Shown in pieces: positions 40,087 to 48,589 of a DNA stretch of 64,000 nt; the first letter of the stretch is position 1; every line of letters begins with the position of its first letter. This stretch comes from Streptomyces adelaidensis (GTDB lineage: Bacteria > Actinomycetota > Actinomycetes > Streptomycetales > Streptomycetaceae): positions 1 through 64,000 of the forward strand of contig NZ_JAEMUX010000003.1 of the NCBI RefSeq assembly GCF_016598475.1, read 5' to 3'. A model generated the notes under the pieces. It worked only from the letters and a program-made list of their open reading frames with translations. It was not told where the DNA came from and did no database searches. The position numbers and the translations under genes were made by a program.

Positions 40087-40130
40087 ATGGGTAGTTATTG
40101 AAATGTTCAGAGGGCTGAACGCGCACTGGA
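40087..40130. other. attR (right junction of the serine-integrase element)
   Basis: Element sequence with arm GGGTAGTT (40,089-40,096) and core-proximal TTCAGA leads to GG at 40,112-40,113. Host mug then continues as GCTGAACGCGCAC. The element half mirrors the half in attL around the GG. Confidence 0.75.
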
Positions 40131-40186
40131 CGGCGGCGACGATGGCGGAGGAGTTCGGGCGGCTGCGGGTGGCGGCGGAGGGCTGA
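40112..40186 (+). pseudogene. mug: Displaced 3' end of mug
   Basis: Read in the mug frame, GGG CTG AAC GCG CAC TGG encodes GLNAHW and continues TAATMAEEFGRLRVAAEG to TGA at 40,184-40,186. This is the natural C terminus of actinobacterial Mug, separated from the rest of the gene by the element. It has no start codon or promoter of its own. Confidence 0.9.
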
Positions 40187-40230
40187 CCGGCGGATTTCGA
40201 GCGTTGGGTCCCGCCGGTGGGGGCGGCTCG

Positions 40231-40713
40231 TCAGGGTGGGTCGATCTCCGTTATCAGGGCGACGAGTTGGAACGGCAGTTCCTTGTCCCACTGCGAGACG
40301 CCGAGGGCGACCCAGCGGCCGTCGGCCCGCCAGAGGTGGACGTCCGGGACGTGGGAGCTGAGCGGTCCCCAAGGCTCGGCTATGTCCTCGCCCTCCAGAT
40401 AACGGCTGGACACGCTCCACAGGCTGAAGACGTCCGGGGGTCCCCAGCGCTCGGCCAGTCGCTGCGACAGGGCGTCTCTGTCGGCCTCGAACTGAGTCTC
40501 GGTCTCCTCGCGTTCCGTGCCGTCGTCCTCCCAGAAGTCCGTGCTCGTCGCTAACTCGGCGAGGCGGTAACCGGGGCCGGCCACGCCGGTGCCCGACCGG
40601 CCGTGCGCCGCGGGGAACTCCTCGGAGCACAGCCGATCGATCGTGACGAGATGTCGCGCGATGGTCATGTCGTCCAGTAAAGCGCGCACCACTGACAACT
40701 GGCGGGGCGTCAC
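40231..40713 (-). CDS. Hypothetical protein coupled to the ABC permease
   Basis: This 160-residue protein starts with GTG in a GTGA overlap with the permease stop, so it is the third gene of the leftward ABC operon. It has an even mix of charged and aromatic residues with no membrane segment, and reads as a small alpha/beta domain (REETETQFEADRDALSQRLAERWGPP, VHLWRADGRWVALGVSQWDKELPFQLVALI). It lacks motifs that I recognise. Function is unknown. Confidence 0.7.
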   Translation of the reverse strand: MTPRQLSVVRALLDDMTIARHLVTIDRLCSEEFPAAHGRSGTGVAGPGYRLAELATSTDFWEDDGTEREETETQFEADRDALSQRLAERWGPPDVFSLWSVSSRYLEGEDIAEPWGPLSSHVPDVHLWRADGRWVALGVSQWDKELPFQLVALITEIDPP

Positions 40714-41432
40714 GCGTCCCGGCGGCGTACGCTCCACGCGCCCGCCGCCAACGCGGCGGCTGTCCACACCGCCGTCACCGCCAAGCCGCTCCAGGGGCCG
40801 AGCGCGCCGTCGGACGTCTGGTGGAGGATCACCTGACCCGCCTTGTCGGGCAGGAAGTCGGCGATGCCGCCGGAGACTCCCCCGACGACGAAGGAGACGA
40901 TGAGCAGGAACGGGACGAGGATGCTCAAGGTGGCCAGGCCGCTGCGCAGGAGGGCGGTCAGGCCGGCCGCGAGGAGGGCCATCAGGGCGAGGTAGACGCC
41001 GCAGCCGACGGCGCCGCGCAGGCACTCGGCGGCGGAGAGCCCGCTCGCCTTGTCGCCGAGGACGGCGCTGCCGACGGCGAGGCTCACGAACCCGGTGAGC
41101 AGGCCGACGGCCAGGGCCGGTACGCCGATCGCGACCGCCTTGGCCGTGAACCACCGGCCCCGGTGGGGTACGGCGGCCAGCGAGAGTCTGAGTGCGCCGC
41201 CCTGGAACTCGGACGAGACGGCCGTCGTACCGAAGGCGACCGCCGCGACCTGGCCGAAGTTGACGCCGAAGAACGCGGCGAACAGCGGGTCGAAGTCGGT
41301 GCCGTCGGAGTCGAGTCCGGCGAGCGCGGAGAAGGCCGCGGTGGCGAGTACGACCGCGGCGAGGGCCCAGATCATGGACCGCAGGGTGCGGATCTTGATC
41401 CACTCGGAGTGGAGGACGGGTGCGAACGCCAT
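40710..41432 (-). CDS. ABC-2-type transporter permease
   Basis: This 240-residue protein has about six membrane helices, starting with HSEWIKIRTLRSMIWALAAVVLATAAF. The N terminus EWIKIRTLRS is typical of ABC-2-type permeases in Streptomyces. The ATPase gene ends 2 bp upstream. It probably exports an antibiotic or peptide, or responds to envelope stress together with the divergent two-component system. Confidence 0.85.
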   Translation of the reverse strand: MAFAPVLHSEWIKIRTLRSMIWALAAVVLATAAFSALAGLDSDGTDFDPLFAAFFGVNFGQVAAVAFGTTAVSSEFQGGALRLSLAAVPHRGRWFTAKAVAIGVPALAVGLLTGFVSLAVGSAVLGDKASGLSAAECLRGAVGCGVYLALMALLAAGLTALLRSGLATLSILVPFLLIVSFVVGGVSGGIADFLPDKAGQVILHQTSDGALGPWSGLAVTAVWTAAALAAGAWSVRRRDA

Positions 41433-41434
41433 GG

Positions 41435-42382
41435 TCAGGCCTCCTGGGGCTGGGCGGGGGCGGCAGAGGTGGACGCGGCGGCGGTGAACTCGGTCTCCGT
41501 GGCCGTCAGATCGAGGTAGGCCTGCTCCAGAGTGCCCTCCTCGGGGGCAAGTTCGAGGATCGTCAGGCCCGCGCCGGAGGCGAGGCGGCCGATGTCGTCC
41601 ACGCGCGCGTCGAAGACCGCCCGGCCTCCGTGCTCGCCCTCCGCCGTCCGGTAGCCGTGTCTCGTCAGGAGGTCGGCGAGGGCCTCTGTGTCCGTGGTGC
41701 GCACCCGGACCCGGGGCTGCACGCGCGCGTGGATGAACTCCCGCATGGGGGTGTCGGCGAGGAGGCGTCCTCGGCCGAGGACGATGAGGTGGTCGGCGAA
41801 GGAGGCGGTCTCGTTCATGAGGTGGCTGGAGACCAGTACGGTCCGGCCCTCGCGGGCCAGGCGGCGCAACAACTCGCGGATCCAGATGATCCCTTCGGGA
41901 TCGAGGCCGTTGGACGGCTCGTCGAGCAGGACGACGGGCGGGTCGCCGAGGAGGGCCGCCGCGATGCCGAGGCGCTGCCGCATGCCCAGGGAGAAGGTCT
42001 TCACCCGGCGCCGCGCGACCTTCGTCAGGCCCGTCTCCTCCAGTACCTCGTCCACGCGGGCGGGCTCGACGCGGTTGCTCGCCGCGAGCGCGCGCAGATG
42101 GTCGTGGGCGGTGCGTGATCCGTGCGCGGCCTGTGCGTCGAGCAGCGCCCCGACGTGGCGCAGGGGCTCGCCGAGGCCGGCGTAGGCGCGGCCACCGATG
42201 GTGGCGGTGCCTGAGGTGGGCCGGTCCAGGCCGAGGACGAGCCGCATGGTGGTGGACTTTCCGGCGCCGTTGGGGCCGAGGAAGCCGGTGACCCGGCCGG
42301 GCTCCACTCGGAAGGTGAGGTGGTCCACGGCGCGGGTGGTGCCGTACTCCTTGGTGAGTTCGTGTACGTCGATGCTGGTCAT
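41435..42382 (-). CDS. ABC transporter ATP-binding protein
   Basis: This 315-residue DrrA/CcmA-type ATPase has Walker A GPNGAGKS (residues 36-43), signature FSLGMRQR, Walker B VVLLDEPSNGLDPEG and an H-loop (SSHLMNE). The C-terminal ~90 residues are the accessory domain of resistance-type exporters. It is first in the leftward operon and divergent from the sensor kinase gene, a common arrangement for antibiotic-sensing transport modules. Confidence 0.9.
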   Translation of the reverse strand: MTSIDVHELTKEYGTTRAVDHLTFRVEPGRVTGFLGPNGAGKSTTMRLVLGLDRPTSGTATIGGRAYAGLGEPLRHVGALLDAQAAHGSRTAHDHLRALAASNRVEPARVDEVLEETGLTKVARRRVKTFSLGMRQRLGIAAALLGDPPVVLLDEPSNGLDPEGIIWIRELLRRLAREGRTVLVSSHLMNETASFADHLIVLGRGRLLADTPMREFIHARVQPRVRVRTTDTEALADLLTRHGYRTAEGEHGGRAVFDARVDDIGRLASGAGLTILELAPEEGTLEQAYLDLTATETEFTAAASTSAAPAQPQEA

Positions 42383-42491
42383 GGGGCCCATCCTGGCCGT
42401 CGGGGTGGTGCCGGGGCCTCCCCCGTCGGTGGAGGACGTCTCCCCCGCCCGGGGGAGGTGCGTTGTCAGTGGCGGCTGGCACGATGACCGA

Positions 42492-43649
42492 ATGGCCCGC
42501 TTCCTGCGCCCGGTGACCCGGGGGACGACGTACACGCGCTTGGTGCATCTGTGGGTGCCGATGCTGATCGTCAGCCTGTGGCTGTTCATCATGCCCACGC
42601 GCCCGTGGGTGCCTGCCCTGTTCCTGATCCCGCTCGGGTTGGTCCCCGCCGTGCGGCTGGGCGAGGGCGTGCAGGCGCGGTTGCTGCTGACGCCGGGCGA
42701 GGAGGAGGAATCGGGGATCTCCGTGGCACCGTCGGCCACTTGGCGGGACCGGTTGCGCACGGTGTTGTGGCTGGAAGTGCGGATGGGGCTCGGGGCGCTG
42801 ACCTTGGCGAGCACCGCCTGGCTGCCCATCCTCACCTACGATCTCGTCTCGGTCGCGTTCGGGCACGTGCCGACGGACAACCTTGTGCTGAGGGGTGTCG
42901 AGCCGCACTGGGCGTACGGCCTCCTGGCTCCGCTCACCCTCGTTCTGGCGTTCGCCGCCATGGTCGCCCTCGGCGAGCTGATCACCGCCGTAGCCCGCCG
43001 GCTCCTCGGCCCCTCGGCGGCCGAGCGGTTGGCCACCTTGGAGGAGCGCACCGAGCAGTTGCTGGAGCGCAACCGGATCGCCCGGGAGCTGCACGACTCC
43101 ATAGGGCACGCGCTGACGGTGGCGGTGGTGCAGGCGGGGGCCGCGCGGGCGGCGGGCGATCCGACGTTCACCGACCGGGCGCTGAGCGCCATCGTGGACA
43201 CCGGCCGGGCCGCGCTGGAGGATCTGGAGCGGGTGCTCGGTGTGCTGCGGGAGGCCGGCCGGCCCGTGCACGAAAGGCCCACACTGGCCGAGGCCGACCG
43301 GCTGCTGGAGTCCGCGCGCACCTCCGGCGCGAAGGTGGACTCCGAGGTGTCGGGGCCGCTGGAGACGGTGCCCGGTCCGGTGTCCCGCGAGGGGTACCGC
43401 ATCCTTCAGGAGTCACTGACCAATGTGCTCCGGCACGCCGGTGACGTCCCGGTCCGGGTGCGGATCGCGGTCGCGGACGGCGGTCTCGACCTGGAGGTCC
43501 GCAATTCGCTGACGGCGGAGATACCCGGGCCCGGCCGGGGCAGCGGCCTGCGCGGGATACGCGAACGGGCGGCGCTGCTCGGCGGCCGGGCGCGGACCGG
43601 CCCCGACCGGGGCGACTGGCAGGTGCGCGTCGAGCTGCCGCTGAACTGA
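42492..43649 (+). CDS. NarL-type sensor histidine kinase
   Basis: This 385-residue kinase has four or so membrane helices in its first ~175 residues, then a HisKA_3 dimerisation domain with phospho-acceptor His201 ([12 protein letters not shown]) and a HATPase_c domain ([32 protein letters not shown]). The ATG at 42,492 follows a short intergenic region shared with the ABC ATPase gene. The cognate regulator is the next gene. The stimulus is unknown; the divergent transporter is the likely target. Confidence 0.9.
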   Translation: MARFLRPVTRGTTYTRLVHLWVPMLIVSLWLFIMPTRPWVPALFLIPLGLVPAVRLGEGVQARLLLTPGEEEESGISVAPSATWRDRLRTVLWLEVRMGLGALTLASTAWLPILTYDLVSVAFGHVPTDNLVLRGVEPHWAYGLLAPLTLVLAFAAMVALGELITAVARRLLGPSAAERLATLEERTEQLLERNRIARELHDSIGHALTVAVVQAGAARAAGDPTFTDRALSAIVDTGRAALEDLERVLGVLREAGRPVHERPTLAEADRLLESARTSGAKVDSEVSGPLETVPGPVSREGYRILQESLTNVLRHAGDVPVRVRIAVADGGLDLEVRNSLTAEIPGPGRGSGLRGIRERAALLGGRARTGPDRGDWQVRVELPLN

Positions 43650-43689
43650 TCGGCCGTTCGACCACCGCTCGCTGATCTACGCTGACCGG

Positions 43690-44355
43690 ATGCCCCTGAT
43701 CACCGTGCTGTTGGTCGACGACGAACCCCTCGTACGCGCCGGTCTGCGGGCCGTTCTGGAGGCACAGCCGGACATCGAGGTCGTCGGGGAGGCGGCAGAC
43801 GGTGCCGCGGTGATCCCGCTGGTGCGGCAGCTGCGGCCGAGCGTCGTCGCCATGGATGTGCGCATGCCACTCATGGACGGCATCGAGGCCACACGCGCGG
43901 TGCTGCGGACCGTGCCGGAGCCGCCGAAGATCCTCGTGGTGACGACCTTCGAGAACGACGAGTACGTGTACGAGGCGCTGCGCGCGGGCGCGGACGGCTT
44001 CCTGTTGAAGCGGGCCCGGCCGGCCGAGATCGTGCACGCGGTGCGGCTGGTCGCCGAGGGCGAGTCGCTGCTGTTCCCCGCCTCGGTACGGCAGTTGGCC
44101 GCCGAGTACGGCGACGGCGTCGGCAATCTGGTGGCGCGGGCGGTCATGGAGCGGGCCGCGCTCACCGAGCGCGAGGCGGAGGTACTGCGGCTGATGGCCC
44201 GCGGGCTGTCGAACGCGGAGATCGCTGCCCGGCTGGTCGTGGGCACCGAGACCGTGAAGTCGCACGTCAGCTCCGTACTGGCGAAGCTCGGGGCGAGAGA
44301 CCGTACGCAGGCGGTGATCGCGGCGTACGAGTCGGGGTTCGTGGCGCCCGGCTGA
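43690..44355 (+). CDS. NarL/LuxR-type response regulator
   Basis: This 221-residue regulator has a receiver domain with acidic pocket VDDE (10-13), phospho-acceptor Asp56 (VAMDVRMP) and a conserved Lys near 105 (LLKRARP). A C-terminal LuxR helix-turn-helix follows (about 150-215, [44 protein letters not shown]). It follows the sensor kinase by 40 bp and is its partner. Confidence 0.93.
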   Translation: MPLITVLLVDDEPLVRAGLRAVLEAQPDIEVVGEAADGAAVIPLVRQLRPSVVAMDVRMPLMDGIEATRAVLRTVPEPPKILVVTTFENDEYVYEALRAGADGFLLKRARPAEIVHAVRLVAEGESLLFPASVRQLAAEYGDGVGNLVARAVMERAALTEREAEVLRLMARGLSNAEIAARLVVGTETVKSHVSSVLAKLGARDRTQAVIAAYESGFVAPG

Positions 44356-44464
44356 GCCGGGCGGGGCCTTGTTCGGCAGCAGGTCGGGGGTGGCGGGCAC
44401 TCGCCGGGGTCCGGGTTGACGAGTACGATCCGGCAAACACGGGCGCGAGCTGGGAGGACAGGCG

Positions 44465-45622
44465 TTGGGGCGGCTGACCGGCGGGGATCCTTCTCTGCTC
44501 CGAAGAATCAACTCGGCGGTGGTGCTGCACGCACTGCGCGCCACGGAACACGCGACGCTCACCGAGATCACCGGGGTCACCGGGCTGTCCCGGCCGACGG
44601 TCGAGGGCGTCGTCGAAGGGCTGGTCGAGGCCGGGCTGGTGGTCGAGCAGGCCGCCGAGGAGGGCGCCGCCCGGCGGCAGGGGCGGCCGGCGCGGCGGTA
44701 TCGGTTCCGGGCCGAGGCCGGGCATCTGCTGGGCCTGGACGTGGGCTCGCACGAGGTGACCGCGCTGCTCGCGGACCTCGACGGGCGGGTGCTGGGCTCG
44801 CTCACCAAGGACGTGTCCGAGACGGCGTCGGCGGACGACCGGCTGGAGCAGCTGCGCTCGACCGTGGCGGAGCTGCTGCGCAGATCCGGTGTCTCCCGGA
44901 ATTCACTGCGCGCGGTCGGCGTGGGCAGCCCTGGCATCATCGAGGCCGACGGCGCCGTACGTCTGTGCGCGGCTCTGCCGGAGTGGACGGGACTGAACCT
45001 GGGCGAGCGGCTGAACCGTTCCTTCAAGTGCCCGGTCCTGGTCGAGAACGACGCCAACGCGGCCGCCGTCGCCGAGCACTGGAAGGGTGCGGCGACCGAA
45101 TCCGACGACGTGGTGTTCGTCCTGGCGGGGCTGAGCCCGGGCGCCGGTTCGCTGATCGGCGGGCGGCTGCACCGGGGCTACGGCGGCGCGGCCGGGGAGA
45201 TCGGCGCGCTGCATCTGCTGGGCCGGGAGGCCACTCCGGAGGCGCTGCTTTCTACCACCGGCAAGCCGCTGCACCCGCTCGACGAGCAGGCGGTCGCCGA
45301 TGTCTTCCGGCACGCGCGCGAGGGCGACGGGCGGGCCCGCGAGGCCGTCGACCGCTTCCTGCAGCGGCTCGTCCACGACGTGGCGGCCCTCGTCCTCGCC
45401 CTCGATCCCGAACTCGTCGTGGTGGGCGGCTGGGCGGCCGGCATCGACGACGTACTCGATCCGCTCCGGCACGAGCTGGACCGCTACTGTCTGCGTCCGC
45501 CCCGGGTGGCCCTGTCCCTGCTGGGCGAGACGGCCGTCGCCATGGGCGCGCTCCGGCTGGCCCTGGACCACGTCGACGAACAGCTGTTCGCGGTGGAGGG
45601 CACGGTGACGGCACGGCGCTGA
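44465..45622 (+). CDS. ROK-family transcriptional regulator
   Basis: This 385-residue NagC/XylR-type repressor has a winged helix-turn-helix at about residues 15-65 (TLTEITGVTGLSRPTVEGVVEGL) and a ROK sugar-kinase-like domain (LLGLDVGSHEVTALLADLDGRV, VGVGSPGIIEADG, LVENDANAAAVAEHW). The conserved zinc-binding cysteine cluster of ROK kinases is absent. The start is TTG 44,465 after GGGAGGACAGGCG. It is convergent with a GntR regulator gene, so two carbohydrate-type regulators lie side by side without an adjacent transporter. Confidence 0.88.
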   Translation: MGRLTGGDPSLLRRINSAVVLHALRATEHATLTEITGVTGLSRPTVEGVVEGLVEAGLVVEQAAEEGAARRQGRPARRYRFRAEAGHLLGLDVGSHEVTALLADLDGRVLGSLTKDVSETASADDRLEQLRSTVAELLRRSGVSRNSLRAVGVGSPGIIEADGAVRLCAALPEWTGLNLGERLNRSFKCPVLVENDANAAAVAEHWKGAATESDDVVFVLAGLSPGAGSLIGGRLHRGYGGAAGEIGALHLLGREATPEALLSTTGKPLHPLDEQAVADVFRHAREGDGRAREAVDRFLQRLVHDVAALVLALDPELVVVGGWAAGIDDVLDPLRHELDRYCLRPPRVALSLLGETAVAMGALRLALDHVDEQLFAVEGTVTARR

Positions 45623-45681
45623 GCCGGTGTCCGGCGTCACTGCCCTGCGCCGCCGACGGGCACCGGTGCCCGGCACGAGAA

Positions 45682-45711
45682 CGCCGCGCCCCGGAGGTCC
45701 GGGGCGCGGCG
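45682..45711. terminator. Bidirectional hairpin terminator
   Basis: CGCCGCGCCCCGGA (45,682-45,695) pairs perfectly with TCCGGGGCGCGGCG (45,698-45,711) around a 2-base loop, between the convergent ROK and GntR genes. Confidence 0.85.
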
Positions 45712-45743
45712 GGTGCGGCTTCGGTGGGCGGCCGGCGTCGTCG

Positions 45744-46505
45744 TCAGGACGCGCGGCGCTCCGGGCCGTGATGGATCTCGACGCCGCCCGAGTCGCCGAA
45801 GGTCAGGCGGCACGTGTCAGCACGGTAGGTGGCCAGCGAGACGGCCGCCGTGCGGCCCTCGGCGAAGAAGCGGGTCGTGACGACGAGGACGGGCGCGCCG
45901 GGCAGCCGGTCGAGTTCCTTCGCGTCGTCCGCGCGGGCCGAGCCCAGCTCCACCGAGCGGTCCTGTCCCCCCAGCTCCAGGCGCTGCAGCTCGCGCAGCA
46001 CGGCACGCGCGCGTGCCGCACCGGCGGGCGCGTCTATGCCGGAAAGGGCGGGCACCGAGCCCACCGGAATGTAGAGCAGCTCGGCGGCGACGGGCTGACT
46101 GTGCGACATGCGGGACCGGCGCACGACGTGCACCCGCTCGCCGTGCACGCTCTCCAGGATCTCGGCGACCACGGTCGGCGGCACCAGGTCCACGCAGTCC
46201 ACGGCCTGCCAGGTGTCGCCGACGGTGCCCGGCCACGCGTGCTGTTCGGTGCCGACGGCGACCCCCACGCGCGGCGGTGCCACGGTGGTGCCGACGCCGC
46301 GGCGGCGCTGGAGCCGACCCTCCAGTTCGAGCTGTTCCAGCGCTTGACGGAGGGTGGCCCGCGCGACGCCGAAGCGGGCCGCGAGGTCGCGTTCGTTGGG
46401 CAGGATCTCGCCCACCGAGAATTCGGAGTCCAATGCCTCGGTGAGCACGGTCTTCAGATGCCAGTACTTCGGTTCCGGCACCGATTCCAGCTGCTGGGTC
46501 CCCAC
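45744..46505 (-). CDS. GntR/HutC-family regulator
   Basis: This 253-residue protein has a GntR winged helix-turn-helix (about residues 25-75, EILPNERDLAARFGVARATLRQALEQLELEGRLQRRRGVGT) and a UTRA effector domain (about 95-245) of the HutC type, which usually binds phosphosugars or amino-acid derivatives. A dre-like palindrome, TTGGTCAAGACCAA, lies 101 bp upstream of its start, suggesting DasR-like autoregulation. Confidence 0.88.
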   Translation of the reverse strand: MGTQQLESVPEPKYWHLKTVLTEALDSEFSVGEILPNERDLAARFGVARATLRQALEQLELEGRLQRRRGVGTTVAPPRVGVAVGTEQHAWPGTVGDTWQAVDCVDLVPPTVVAEILESVHGERVHVVRRSRMSHSQPVAAELLYIPVGSVPALSGIDAPAGAARARAVLRELQRLELGGQDRSVELGSARADDAKELDRLPGAPVLVVTTRFFAEGRTAAVSLATYRADTCRLTFGDSGGVEIHHGPERRAS

Positions 46506-46605
46506 CCTGTCCTCCGCTGCTTCGCCGTGGCCCGGCGGCGTTTTTAGCGCCCTTGTTTATTAAAGGTTGTTGCACTTTCTTGCGACCATAGGCCCGCCCC
46601 CACCC

Positions 46606-46619
46606 TTGGTCAAGACCAA
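46606..46619. promoter_or_regulatory. dre-like GntR operator
   Basis: TTGGTC-AA-GACCAA is a perfect 6-bp inverted repeat. It closely matches the core TGGTCTAGACCA of DasR/GntR-HutC operators in Streptomyces. It lies upstream of the GntR gene and 12 bp beyond the stop of the convergently placed sigma-factor gene's 3' end. Confidence 0.55.
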
Positions 46620-46630
46620 TCATCGAACGC

Positions 46631-47515
46631 TCAGATATCCGACAGGGCGAGCAGTTTCTCCGGGTTGCGCACGATGTAGAGGCACTGGATCCGGCCGTCG
46701 GCGACATCGAGCTGGAAGACGCTGTCGACCTTGGTCCCGGACAGGATGACCACCGACGGAGCGCCGTTGATCTCCATGAAGCGGAACGACACCTCCGCGA
46801 GGCCCTTGCCGGCCGCGCCGTGCAGGAACCGGCCCACCTTGTCGGCGGTTTCGAGGACGCGCACCGGGGCCTTGCCGATGCCGCCGCCGTCGCCCACCAG
46901 GCGGACGTCGGGGGCGAGCAGTGTCATGAGCCCTTCGAGGTCGCCGCCGGATGCGGCGGTGAGGAACCGCTCGGTCAGCTCGCGGCGTTGCACCGGGTCG
47001 ACCTGGTAGCGCGGCCGCCGCTCGTCGACGTGCCTGCGGGCCCGCCCGGCGAGCTGGCGCACCGCCGGCTCGGCGCGGTCGAGCATGGACGCGATCTCCG
47101 CGAACGGGTATCCGAAGGCCTCCCGAAGCACGAACACCGCGCGTTCCAGCGGGGAGAGCGACTCCATGACGACGAGGACGGCGAGCGAGACGGTGTCGGC
47201 GAGGACGGCCCGCTCGGCGGTGTCGGGGACGGTGGCCGCATAGTCGGTGACGTACGGCTCGGGCAGCCACGGACCGGGGTACGCCTCGTTGCGCGACTGG
47301 ACCTGGCGCAGCCGGTCGATGGCGAGCCGGGTGGTGACGCGGACCAGGTAGGCGCGCGGTACGCGCACCTCGGCCCGGTCGGCGCCGGACCAGCGCAGCC
47401 AGGCCTCCTGGACCACGTCCTCGGCGTCGGCGACCCGCCCGAGCATGCGGTAGGCGACTCCCATGAGGACGGGACGGTGTTCTTCGAAGACGTCGGTCAC
47501 GGTGTCGATGGTCAC
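46631..47515 (-). CDS. ECF sigma factor, ECF41/SigJ type
   Basis: This 294-residue sigma factor has region 2 (about residues 8-75, VLMGVAYRMLGRVADAEDVVQEAWLRW) and region 4 (about 110-165). The C-terminal SnoaL-like extension (about 175-290) defines the ECF41 group. The group signatures WLPEP (about residue 83-87), a DGGG motif (GDGGGIGKAP) and NPEKL near the end are visible. The extension acts as a built-in regulator in place of an anti-sigma factor. ECF41 factors usually control an adjacent gene; the divergent alpha/beta hydrolase is the candidate. Confidence 0.9.
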   Translation of the reverse strand: MTIDTVTDVFEEHRPVLMGVAYRMLGRVADAEDVVQEAWLRWSGADRAEVRVPRAYLVRVTTRLAIDRLRQVQSRNEAYPGPWLPEPYVTDYAATVPDTAERAVLADTVSLAVLVVMESLSPLERAVFVLREAFGYPFAEIASMLDRAEPAVRQLAGRARRHVDERRPRYQVDPVQRRELTERFLTAASGGDLEGLMTLLAPDVRLVGDGGGIGKAPVRVLETADKVGRFLHGAAGKGLAEVSFRFMEINGAPSVVILSGTKVDSVFQLDVADGRIQCLYIVRNPEKLLALSDI

Positions 47516-47691
47516 CGTTCCATCCCATCCCGAGGGGTGCGGCTCTGTCCAGTCGGCTGAGGAGGGGGCGTGACCGGCGAACGGTGGGCGCGCGCGGGGT
47601 TGTTACTCCCTGGGACTACCCGCCGGTAGCAGTTGCTGACAAGCTGTCTACGAACGCCGTACGTCAGCGCGTCCGCCCGCACGTCCGTATG

Positions 47692-47738
47692 TCCGCACTT
47701 CCGCACTTCCGCACTTCCGCACTTCCGCACTTCCGCAC
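47692..47738. repeat. 8-bp tandem repeat (TCCGCACT)n
   Basis: About 5.9 exact copies of TCCGCACT lie between the ECF41 gene and the alpha/beta hydrolase gene, ending 17 bp before the hydrolase start codon. They form much of its 5' leader. Such a tract can change length by slippage and alter expression. Confidence 0.85.
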
Positions 47739-47755
47739 AGACGAGGAGCTGCACC

Positions 47756-48589
47756 ATGTCCGCCGCCACGGTCTCCTTCCAGGTCCCCTCTCCACTCGGT
47801 CCGCGGTCCGTGACGGTCTCCTACGCGCGCGAGGGCACCGGTGAGCCCCTGCTCCTGCTGCACGGCATCGGCCACCACCGGCAGGCCTGGGACCCGGTGG
47901 TCCATCTCCTGGCGGCCGAGCGGGAGGTCATCACCGTGGACCTCCCCGGGTTCGGCGAGTCCCCCGCGCTGCCGGACGGCCTCACCTACGACCTGCCCAC
48001 GACGTCCGCCGTGTTCGCCGCCTTCTGCGAGGCCCTGGAGCTCGACCGCCCCCACGCGGCGGGCAACTCCCTCGGCGGCCTGCTCGCCCTGGAGCTGGCC
48101 CGCGAGAAGCTCGTACGGTCCGTCACGGCCCTGTCGCCCGCCGGATTCTGGAACGAGGCGGAGCGCCGCTACGCCTTCGGCGTCCTGCTCACCATGCGGC
48201 AGATCTCGCGGCGGTTGCCACTGCCGCTGGTCGAACGGCTGTCCCGTTCCGCAGCCGGCCGCACCGCTCTGACCAGCACCATCTACGCCCGCCCTGCCCG
48301 GCGTTCACCCGAGGCGGTGGTCGCCGAGACGCTCGCGCTGGCCGGGGCCACCGGGTTCGACGAGACCCTCCGGGCCGGCGGCGGCGTCCTGTTCACCGAC
48401 GACGTCCCCGGGCTCCCCGTCACGGTGGCCTGGGGCACCCGGGACTGGCTGCTCGTGCGCCGCCAGGGCGTCCGGGCCAAGCGGGTCATCCCCGGCGCGC
48501 GGCTGGTGCGGCTGCCCGGCTGCGGTCACTGCCCCATGAACGACGACCCCGCGCTGGTCGCCCGGGTCATTCTCGACGGCAGCCGCTGA
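47756..48589 (+). CDS. Alpha/beta hydrolase
   Basis: This 277-residue hydrolase has the oxyanion-hole motif LLHGIGHH, the nucleophile elbow GNSLGG (serine at about residue 102), a GTRDW acidic strand and the catalytic histidine in GCGHCPMNDDP. GAGGAG precedes the ATG. It is divergent from the ECF41 sigma gene and is its probable target. The 3' end overlaps, on the opposite strand, an extended frame of the EamA gene. The substrate is unknown. Confidence 0.88.
   Translation: MSAATVSFQVPSPLGPRSVTVSYAREGTGEPLLLLHGIGHHRQAWDPVVHLLAAEREVITVDLPGFGESPALPDGLTYDLPTTSAVFAAFCEALELDRPHAAGNSLGGLLALELAREKLVRSVTALSPAGFWNEAERRYAFGVLLTMRQISRRLPLPLVERLSRSAAGRTALTSTIYARPARRSPEAVVAETLALAGATGFDETLRAGGGVLFTDDVPGLPVTVAWGTRDWLLVRRQGVRAKRVIPGARLVRLPGCGHCPMNDDPALVARVILDGSR

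Larger units (their letters stand above)
11787..40113. mobile_element. Serine-integrase element inserted in mug (~28.3 kb)
   Basis: The left boundary interrupts mug after the codons for NPSG. The remaining in-frame 3' end of mug restarts at 40,112. A large serine recombinase gene ends 45 bp inside the right boundary. GC content inside is lower and uneven. The element carries regulators, Lsr2, two coupling-ATPase modules, a second (tyrosine) integration module and probable defence cargo. I see no full type IV secretion gene set or TraB/FtsK-like conjugation ATPase, so it is more likely a mobilisable island or satellite than a classical Streptomyces AICE. Confidence 0.88.

Noticed and set aside
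11787..40113. A complete prophage
   Set aside because: No capsid, terminase, portal, tail or lysis genes were recognised; the coupling-type ATPases and cargo fit an integrative or mobilisable element.
11787..40113. A classical pSAM2-like AICE
   Set aside because: No RepSA-type initiator, Pra, or FtsK/TraB-like septal DNA translocator was seen, and integration was by a serine rather than the tyrosine enzyme.
43168..45057. A 629-residue leftward frame antisense to the response regulator and ROK genes
   Set aside because: It crosses two well-supported genes on the other strand and has no recognisable domain; it is a GC-skew shadow.
47516..47755. ECF41 target promoter (TGTCACA-16-CGTC) before the hydrolase
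   Set aside because: TGACAAG and CGTC-like pieces exist near 47,640-47,665, but spacing and bases do not match the published-type consensus closely enough to call.
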